From positions 27,568-91,567 of the forward strand of contig JAIYCB010000014.1 of the NCBI GenBank assembly GCA_027488215.1: a stretch of DNA of 64,000 bases, written 5' to 3'. A model generated the notes under the pieces. The model was not told the DNA's origin. It ran no database searches and saw only the letters and a list, made by a program, of their open reading frames with translations. This document shows positions 57,908 to 64,000 of this stretch, piece by piece (positions within the stretch are counted from its first letter, which is position 1; the number at the start of each line of letters is the position of its first letter). Position numbers and translations under genes: made by a program. The DNA is from Comamonadaceae bacterium (GTDB lineage: Bacteria; Pseudomonadota; Gammaproteobacteria; Burkholderiales; Burkholderiaceae_C).

Positions 57908-60193
57908 TCAAACAGCGGCGGGGGCCACAGGCTGGGTTGGTGTCGCTGTCTCAGCGGCCGTATGGGCTGCTGTGCTGGAAGGCTTGCCTGTCGCGGGTTT
58001 CTTGCCACCACCTGTTGAAAGCTTCTTGAGAACGTCTTCACGCGGACCTTCGATCAGCACCTGACCTTGATCGATCAGGGCGATGCGTTCGACCCAGGAC
58101 AACAACTGCAGTCGGTGGGTGGACAGCACCAGGGTGCGGCCTTTGAGCCACTGGCCCAGCACTTCGATCACCTTGGCCTCGGTGGTCTGGTCCATCATCG
58201 AAGTTGGCTCGTCCAGAAATACCAGAGCCGGATCACGCAGCATCATGCGGGCAATGGCCATCAGCTGACGCTGCCCCCCCGACAGGCCACCACCGGCTTC
58301 GGTCAGCGGCATGTCCAGACCTCGCGGATGACTGGCCACCGTGTTGTACATGTCAAGCTTTTGCAGCACTTCAATGACCCGTGCATCGCTGATCCAGCTG
58401 TCAGACAGCACCAAGTTGTCGCGCATGCTGCCTTGAAAAAGTTGCGCCTCCTGACCCACGTAGCCCATGCGGCTGCGCAATTCGGCGGGTTCGATTTGTT
58501 TCAGGTCCACCCCATCGATCGAGACCCTTCCACCCAGTGGGGTGTACAAACCAGCCAGCAAACGCAACAAGGTGCTTTTTCCGCTGCCAATTCGACCCAG
58601 AAGAGCCAGGTGATCACCAGCGGCCAGATCAAGCGACAAATTGCGGATCACCGGGATCTGGTGCTCTCCCGGGTAGGCAAATTCCAAGGCGTCAGCACGC
58701 AGGCGCCCCACGATTTTTTCCGGCACCACATAACGGCGAGCGCCCTCACGGTCGCGTGGGCGTTTCATCAGCGCGTCCAGTGTGTCCAGCGAACTGCGTG
58801 CCTGTTGGTAGCGTGCGGCCAGCGCCATGATGCTGCCCAAAGGCGAGATGGCGCGTCCCGCGAGAATGACCGAGGCGATCAGGCCACCCAGTGTGAGCGT
58901 GTTGTCACCGATCAAGTACACGCCGTAGACCACCATGCCCACTGTGACCAGTTGTTGCGAGGTGGCCGTCAGGCCCAGCATCAGGTTGGTGAGCGACCGG
59001 ATTCTTTTGTACGAATCGGTGGTGGCCAGATTGGCATTTTCCCAACGCCGTTGCAAATAGCTTTCGGCGTTGTGGGCTTTGAGCATTTCCAGATTCAAAA
59101 GCGATTCGACCAGCACACTTTGCTTGTCGCCGCTTTCTTTCATGTTCTCACGCATGGCCTGCATCAGCGGCTTTTGCGCCCACAGACCCACGATCACCAG
59201 GATGGGCACAGCGGCGGCTGGAATCCAGGCGAGGGGGCCGCCGATGATGCCGATCAACACAAGAAACAGCAAGATGAAGGGCATGTCCACCACCATCACC
59301 ATGGAGGCCGAAGACATGAAGTCGCGCAGCGATTCGAAGTCACGCATCGAGCTGGCAAAGATACCGATGGACTGTGGGCGGTGCTCCAAGCGGATCGCCA
59401 TGATTTCGCGCAGCAGCGTGGCGTTCAGGCTCAGGTCGGCTTTGCGTCCAGCCAGATCGACCAACCGTGCTTTCAGCCAGCGTGTGCCGAACTCCAGCAA
59501 GATCGCCACCGTGGTGCCAATGGCCAGTGTCCACAGTGAGGTGTAGGCCTGGGTGGGCACCACACGGTCATAAACGTTCATGGCGAAAAACACGGCGGCC
59601 AGCGTGAGCACGTTGGCCACTACGGCCGCCATCATCGACTCGATGTAAAAGCCCTTGTAGCGCCAGACGGTGTTCCAGAACCAGGCAAGCGCCTGACCTT
59701 TGAAAGGCACCAATTGCTGGTCCGACTTTTGCGTAGCGGGCTTGACCACCAGGATTTCGCCGTAGCTCAGGCTTTTCAACTCGTCCATGGACATGGCAAT
59801 GTCGGTCATGCCGGACTCAGCCATCCATACCTTGGCGGTTTGCCCTGCCACTGACACCAGCACCGCTGCTCGGCCATCCACCAAGGGCACGATGACAGGC
59901 AGGACATAGCTGGGCAATTGCTGCAGATCGCTGCGCGACCAGACGGCAATCATGCCGTGCAGTTGGGCCATGTCTGGGTATGCATTCATGGGAATGCGAC
60001 CCTCCTCATCCACGGCAAAACCTGCACGCAGGGCGGAAAGATGAACCTCCCGGTCGATCCGTTTGGCGGTCAAGGCCAGGCAGACCAGCAGAGGGTCTTT
60101 CTCTGGTGGGGTGCTTGCCTTGGTGTTGTGGCTGCTGGCCGACGGGCGGTCAGGGCTGATGGCATCAGAGGCTGTGAAGGCAAGTTGGTCCAT
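57908..60193 (-). CDS. Type I secretion ABC exporter (LapB-like)
   Basis: A 761-residue protein from ATG 60193, four bases after the tolC-like stop; ATG 60241 inside that gene is less likely. Residues 1-150 form a C39-peptidase-like domain without the catalytic Cys, as in RTX exporters. Six membrane helices follow, then the ATPase: Walker A GRIGSGKSTLLR (about 540), signature LSGGQRQLMAIARMML (about 645), Walker B ALVFLDEPTS and the H-loop STHR. It exports the adhesin in one step with the HlyD and TolC partners. The Ala/Pro/Thr-rich tail of about 40 residues is unusual. Confidence 0.9.
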   Translation of the reverse strand: MDQLAFTASDAISPDRPSASSHNTKASTPPEKDPLLVCLALTAKRIDREVHLSALRAGFAVDEEGRIPMNAYPDMAQLHGMIAVWSRSDLQQLPSYVLPVIVPLVDGRAAVLVSVAGQTAKVWMAESGMTDIAMSMDELKSLSYGEILVVKPATQKSDQQLVPFKGQALAWFWNTVWRYKGFYIESMMAAVVANVLTLAAVFFAMNVYDRVVPTQAYTSLWTLAIGTTVAILLEFGTRWLKARLVDLAGRKADLSLNATLLREIMAIRLEHRPQSIGIFASSMRDFESLRDFMSSASMVMVVDMPFILLFLVLIGIIGGPLAWIPAAAVPILVIVGLWAQKPLMQAMRENMKESGDKQSVLVESLLNLEMLKAHNAESYLQRRWENANLATTDSYKRIRSLTNLMLGLTATSQQLVTVGMVVYGVYLIGDNTLTLGGLIASVILAGRAISPLGSIMALAARYQQARSSLDTLDALMKRPRDREGARRYVVPEKIVGRLRADALEFAYPGEHQIPVIRNLSLDLAAGDHLALLGRIGSGKSTLLRLLAGLYTPLGGRVSIDGVDLKQIEPAELRSRMGYVGQEAQLFQGSMRDNLVLSDSWISDARVIEVLQKLDMYNTVASHPRGLDMPLTEAGGGLSGGQRQLMAIARMMLRDPALVFLDEPTSMMDQTTEAKVIEVLGQWLKGRTLVLSTHRLQLLSWVERIALIDQGQVLIEGPREDVLKKLSTGGGKKPATGKPSSTAAHTAAETATPTQPVAPAAV

Positions 60194-60197
60194 GGGC

Positions 60198-61544
60198 TTA
60201 CTCAGCAGGTTTTGGGGTGGCGTCAAGCTGGCTCTGGTCATTGACAAGGACCAAGGGCAAAGAATCTGAGGGGCTTATGCTTGGCAGCACCGTGACGGCT
60301 TTTCCAGTCGTATAGGCCTGGGCCAATTGGCCCAGGCTGGCCAGAATTCGGGCCTGAGACAGACGCGATTCGTGCAAGGCTGTTGCGGCGTTGCTTTGGT
60401 AGGTGAACAGATCGCTTTGGATGTTCAGCAGATCCAGCAAGGAGCGGCGTCCCACACGAAACTGCTGCTCATAGCCATAGGCCAGATTGCGGGCGGTCTG
60501 GGTTTGATCGCGCCCCATGTCGGCGCGGTTTTGGGATGAAACCCAACTGGCCCAGGCTCCGGCCAGTTGTTCATTCAGGAGCAAGCGGGTCTCGATCAGG
60601 TCGGCTTCCAGGGCCTGCAGATTGGCTGTCGCTGCACCGACTGCACCGCGCGTGGTCCCGCCATCCATCAACGGCAAGTTCAGTTGCAGCTGGGTCACGA
60701 AATGGCCTTCGGCCAGACCCGGTGTGGTGGATTTGGCATGCGACAGGTTGACGGTGGGGGCGTTCTGGGCCTGGGCATAGCGCACACTGGCCAGCGCGGC
60801 TTCGCGTTGTGCCAGCAGACGGGCAATCACCGGGTGACTGTCGTTCAGCAGTGTCTGGGCCTGTGCCAATGTGTCGTAGACAACGGGCGGTGCAAAGTCT
60901 ATGCCGCTGGGCTCGGCTGGGGCAGGGGCCATCAGCATGCGCGCCAAGCGTTCGGCGGTCACCCGCATGTCGGTTTCGCTCCTGAGCAAAATCAGTTGGG
61001 CGTTGTCGTAGCGCACCTGGGCCTGGTTCAAATCAATGCGACGGCCCGGGTCCACTTGGGTGATGGTCCGGAAATCGCGCAGTATTTTTTCGTGGGTCGC
61101 CAGGTTGTCTTGCGCCAAGGTCATCATTTGTTTGTGGTGGGCCCATTGAAGGTAGGCTTCGCTGGTCAGCAGTGCCACATCGTCGCGGGTGATGAGCTCC
61201 TGTTTTTGACCGGATTTGGCCAGCGCCTGAGCTCGGTCCACATCGGACTGGATTCGACCCCCTGACCACAGGTTCAGACTCAGCACAGGTGTTTGCATCC
61301 ATCGGTTGGACAGGCCAGCGTTGCGGTAATCGCTGTAACTGCCTGTCCACGACAGTTGGGGCCAATGCGCCCCTTTGGCGCGTGTGATGTCTGCTTGGGC
61401 TGCTTCAGATTTGTATTGCGCCGATGCAATGCTGGGGTAATTCGCCAAGGCCATCAACACTGCTTCTTGAAGGCTTTGTGCCGTGCAGGCCATGGGCAGC
61501 ATGGCGGCTGCCAAGCACCATTTGCGAGTGGTTGAAAGGTGCAT
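60198..61544 (-). CDS. TolC-family outer-membrane channel of the type I system
   Basis: A 448-residue protein from ATG 61544, with AGGAAG before it. A signal peptide ends around ACTAQ. Two repeated OEP domains show typical helices: SLQEAVLMALANYPSIASAQYKSEAAQAD near the N-terminus and LLNDSHPVIARLLAQREAALASVRYAQAQNAPTV near residue 220. It supplies the exit duct for the ABC/HlyD complex encoded just downstream. It is the first gene of the secretion operon, 231 bases after the repeat-protein gene. Confidence 0.9.
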   Translation of the reverse strand: MHLSTTRKWCLAAAMLPMACTAQSLQEAVLMALANYPSIASAQYKSEAAQADITRAKGAHWPQLSWTGSYSDYRNAGLSNRWMQTPVLSLNLWSGGRIQSDVDRAQALAKSGQKQELITRDDVALLTSEAYLQWAHHKQMMTLAQDNLATHEKILRDFRTITQVDPGRRIDLNQAQVRYDNAQLILLRSETDMRVTAERLARMLMAPAPAEPSGIDFAPPVVYDTLAQAQTLLNDSHPVIARLLAQREAALASVRYAQAQNAPTVNLSHAKSTTPGLAEGHFVTQLQLNLPLMDGGTTRGAVGAATANLQALEADLIETRLLLNEQLAGAWASWVSSQNRADMGRDQTQTARNLAYGYEQQFRVGRRSLLDLLNIQSDLFTYQSNAATALHESRLSQARILASLGQLAQAYTTGKAVTVLPSISPSDSLPLVLVNDQSQLDATPKPAE

Positions 61545-61687
61545 AAACTTCCTGAAAATTTTTCAATCCCATGACACGGCCTGCAGGGTCCTGAGCCTCT
61601 TGCGTCTGAGATGAAGCTTATGAAGACAGCGCGTGTAAGGGCATCCTTCGAAACCCATAGCGGTGTTACCGACTAACCAGTAGCCCC

Positions 61688-61720
61688 AAAAAAAACGGGT
61701 AAGCCGCAAGGCTTACCCGT
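61688..61720 (-). terminator. Intrinsic terminator of the repeat-protein gene
   Basis: ACGGGTAAGCC, loop GCAA and GGCTTACCCGT form a perfect 11-base-pair stem. On the minus strand it is followed by an unbroken run of T residues. It lies 55 bases after the stop of the large repeat gene and before the secretion operon, so the two are separate transcripts. Confidence 0.9.
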
Positions 61721-61775
61721 TGGAGATCAGACCCTGTTTCTCTCTCCAGGGGACTGTGCGTTGGACCGCTTTGAC

Positions 61776-64000
61776 TCAGACGCCCAAGTAATAGGCGTTG
61801 TCGATGTCCAGCACCAAAGGCATGCCGGCAACCGCGACTGCGGCATCGCCTGATTGCTGACCTTCGGCCCATGCAGCGCCCGTGAAAATGAACTCTGCGG
61901 AGGCTCCCACAGCCAGACTACCGAACGAATAAGCGGTACCAGCTGCAGCGCCATTCAGGTCATACACCGCATCGGTCAAGGTGACCTCTCCCAGCGAGAT
62001 GTTGCCGGTGTTGCTCACCGTGAACCGGAACTGCGGATCAATGCCAGAGGCGGACGACAGCAACGGACCCGTCTCGCTGTTGGCATCCAGCCAGGTTACG
62101 CCGTTGTCCACCGACACGTACTTCGTCAGGTCAATGCCAGGCTGATAGACCACCGTCACGCCTTCCGCGTCGACAAAGGCGGGCGTTTCGCTGGTGTCTG
62201 CCGTGGCCGTGTTGATCAGCACCCCATCACCTCCGGCGTTGCTGTCCAGGTCAGCCTGGGTGAGCACATAGCTGGAGTTGTAGACCACTGTGGCGCCAGG
62301 CGCCAGCGAAGCGAGGGACTCGCTCAAGCCGGTCAGATCATCCACCACCGTCAGATTGGTCAAGGTCACGCTGCCCTCGTTTTTCACGGTAAATTCATAG
62401 TTCAAGACGTCACCTGCGGCATCGGCCAGGGAATTCCCGTTGCCTCCGTCGATGCTGACAATGCGTTTGTCAAATGCCATGCCGATGCTGCGCAGGATCG
62501 GGACCGATTCAATGTCGCTGATCGGCGTGGTCTGGGCGGAGTCGGCCAAGGCGATGTTGTCGATGTATCCATCGCCGCCACCGTTGTTGTCCAGATCGGC
62601 CTGGGTCAGCGTGTAGCTGGTCAGGTAGGTCTGTGTTTGGCCGGGTATCAGGGTCAGACCCGTGGCATTCAGACCAGTTAACGGTTCATTGACAGAGACA
62701 TCGGTCAAGGTCACATTGCTCGGGTTGGCCAGCACAATGCGGTAGTTCAGCACATCGCCCACGGCATCGACCAGGTTGTTTCCGTTGCCACCCGTGACAT
62801 TGAGATAAGTCTTGTCCAAGAACAGAACGGGGGTCCTGATCAGCTGCACGGTCTCGTTGTCCTGCGTGGGCAGGGTCTGGTCCGAATCCACCGTGGTGGA
62901 GTTCTCGATGTAACCATCACCGCCGCCATTGGTGTCCAGATCGGCCTGGGTCAGCGTGTAGCTGGTCAGGTAGTTCTGGTTCGCGCCAGGGGCCAAAGTG
63001 GCAATGGTTTGGTTCAGCCCTGTCAAGTCATCGAAGACGGTGACGTTGGTCAGGGTGACGGTGCCTGCGTTGAAGACGTTGATCGAGTAGTTCAGCACCT
63101 CACCGGCCTGGTCCGCAAAGCCGTTGTTGTTGCCGCCAGTGACTCCGGTAACGTTCTTTTCAACACCCAGTCCGATGGTGCGCAGCAAGGGGCTGGATTC
63201 GGTGTCCGACAGTGGAGCGGTCTGGTCGGAATCCGCCGTGGCTGTGTTGTCATGGTAACCGTCGCCATCGCCGTTGCTGTCCACGTCGGCCTGGGTCAAG
63301 GTGTAGCTTGAGCTGAACACGGCGCTCTCGCCGGGCGCCAGGGTCAAGTTGTTCACATTCAATCCGGTAGAAGGGTCCACCACCGACACGCCGGTCAAGG
63401 TGACATTGCCTTCGTTGACCACCGTGGCGTTGTAGAGCAGCACATCGCCAGCAGCATCCACGATGGTGTTGCCATTGCCGCCGGTCACGCTCACCAAGGC
63501 CTTGTTCAGCGACAGCGAAGGGCGAGGCAGCAACTGAATCGGCTCAAAATCGCTCACCGGACCCGTTTGTGCGCTGTCAGCCGTGGCTGTGTTCTCAATG
63601 TAGCCATCCCCGCCGCCGTTGCTGTTCAGGTCCTGCTGAGTCAGGGTGTAGCTGGTCAGGAAGACCTGACTTTGCCCGGGGGCCAGGGTCACACCCACCG
63701 CATTGAACCCGGTGAGGACATCGGTGACGGTCACATCGGTCAGCGTCATGTTGCCAGGGTTGGACACCGTGATGGTGTAGTTGAGCAGATCGCCGGGGGC
63801 GTCGGCAGCAATGTTGCCGTTGCCACCGGTGATGCTGGCAATGGCTTTGTCCACTGCAATGGCGGGGGCCTGTTCCACAGCGACAGAAGCATCGTCGGTG
63901 TCGGGGCCAGACTGATCAGAGTCGGCAGTGGCGACGTTGACGATAGGAGCACCGGCATCGATCTCGGCTTGCGTGACGACATGGCTGGCGGTGTAGGACC
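61776..64000 (-). CDS. Large repeat protein, probable type I-secreted adhesin (3' part; 5' end beyond window)
   Basis: The frame is open to the window end; 741 C-terminal residues are visible. Five tandem units of about 115 residues (345 bases) repeat, each starting KxxxxVTGGNGN or similar, then GDVLNYxxxVxNxGNVTLT, DDLTGL, TLAPG and SYTLTQADLDxNGGGDGYIxN, and ending ATADSxQT. They are Ig-like DUF11/DUF7507-type domains with an acidic Ca-binding-like DxNGGGDG loop. The last unit is diverged (QPGIDLTKYVSVDNGVTW onward) and the chain ends LDIDNAYYLGV. No RTX nonapeptides are seen. The type I secretion genes just downstream make it the likely substrate, a surface adhesin. Confidence 0.85.
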   Translation of the reverse strand, partial: SYTASHVVTQAEIDAGAPIVNVATADSDQSGPDTDDASVAVEQAPAIAVDKAIASITGGNGNIAADAPGDLLNYTITVSNPGNMTLTDVTVTDVLTGFNAVGVTLAPGQSQVFLTSYTLTQQDLNSNGGGDGYIENTATADSAQTGPVSDFEPIQLLPRPSLSLNKALVSVTGGNGNTIVDAAGDVLLYNATVVNEGNVTLTGVSVVDPSTGLNVNNLTLAPGESAVFSSSYTLTQADVDSNGDGDGYHDNTATADSDQTAPLSDTESSPLLRTIGLGVEKNVTGVTGGNNNGFADQAGEVLNYSINVFNAGTVTLTNVTVFDDLTGLNQTIATLAPGANQNYLTSYTLTQADLDTNGGGDGYIENSTTVDSDQTLPTQDNETVQLIRTPVLFLDKTYLNVTGGNGNNLVDAVGDVLNYRIVLANPSNVTLTDVSVNEPLTGLNATGLTLIPGQTQTYLTSYTLTQADLDNNGGGDGYIDNIALADSAQTTPISDIESVPILRSIGMAFDKRIVSIDGGNGNSLADAAGDVLNYEFTVKNEGSVTLTNLTVVDDLTGLSESLASLAPGATVVYNSSYVLTQADLDSNAGGDGVLINTATADTSETPAFVDAEGVTVVYQPGIDLTKYVSVDNGVTWLDANSETGPLLSSASGIDPQFRFTVSNTGNISLGEVTLTDAVYDLNGAAAGTAYSFGSLAVGASAEFIFTGAAWAEGQQSGDAAVAVAGMPLVLDIDNAYYLGV
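62133..63878 (-). repeat. Tandem 345-bp coding repeats
   Basis: Equivalent junction points in successive units lie near 63174, 62829 and 62484, exactly 345 bases apart, with further junctions near 63519 and 62138. DNA identity between units is moderate, highest in the SYTLTQADLD region (AGGTCTGGGTCAGCGTGTAG-type sequence on the plus strand). The array continues past the window end. Confidence 0.85.

Noticed and set aside
62133..63878. Possible CRISPR or non-coding satellite because of regular spacing
   Set aside because: The 345-base units are in one open frame and encode a repeated protein domain.

Overview
The window reads as a chromosomal segment of a betaproteobacterium of the order Burkholderiales, most likely a Comamonadaceae member (Limnohabitans/Rhodoferax/Polaromonas-like). 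The grounds are the high GC content, several Bug/TctC-type binding proteins, the protocatechuate 4,5-cleavage gene set, and short intergenic palindromic repeats of a kind I associate with this family. No rRNA, tRNA, CRISPR array or transposase gene was seen. Nothing was computed; assignments come from reading motifs and from memory of the families.

Region 1 (1-14.7 kb) is accessory catabolism. A truncated ThDP enzyme, a Bug binding protein and two FAD monooxygenases form a plus-strand operon. It converges on a second Bug protein and a PdxA-family dehydrogenase, which diverge from a GntR regulator across a perfect 16-bp palindrome (7231-7246). Hydrolases follow: an M81/MlrC peptidase, a C45 acyltransferase-type Ntn hydrolase, an alpha/beta hydrolase, a transglutaminase-like protein, an MBL hydrolase and a 2-keto-4-pentenoate hydratase-like protein.

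Region 2 (14.7-18.3 kb) holds a cho-type SOS nuclease behind a perfect LexA box, with a minus-strand terminator on the other side of the box that suggests a small RNA. A low-GC serine hydrolase, an HNH protein and a SOUL protein follow.

Region 3 (18.3-39.3 kb) is aromatic and hydroaromatic acid metabolism. A LysR regulator diverges from ligJ, ligK, a penicillin acylase-like gene, ligI, ligA, ligB, ligC and an MFS transporter; palindromic repeats separate several of these. Further on are aroE, a poly-glycine lipoprotein, a beta-hydroxyacid dehydrogenase, and a TetR regulator with a TRAP transporter that share an operator-like motif. The region ends with a second shikimate dehydrogenase homologue and a two-gene version of 3-dehydroshikimate dehydratase. 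Together these could take up quinate or shikimate, turn it into protocatechuate and carry that to pyruvate and oxaloacetate. The OMA isomerase (ligU/pmdU) was not seen.

Region 4 (39.3-44.5 kb) looks like an envelope-modification locus: a PAP2 phosphatase, an OmpR/histidine kinase pair, an EptA-type phosphoethanolamine transferase and a diacylglycerol kinase, with PmrA-box-like sites.

Region 5 (44.6-55.8 kb) is a Flp/Tad pilus locus, tadC-tadB-tadA-tadZ-lipoprotein-rcpA-rcpC-tadV-flp on the minus strand and tadE-tadG-lipoprotein on the plus strand.

Region 6 (55.9-64 kb) is a type I secretion cassette (TolC, ABC exporter, HlyD adaptor) with a glutaminase-like pseudoenzyme downstream. Upstream is a large protein with 115-residue repeats that runs off the window end and is its probable substrate.
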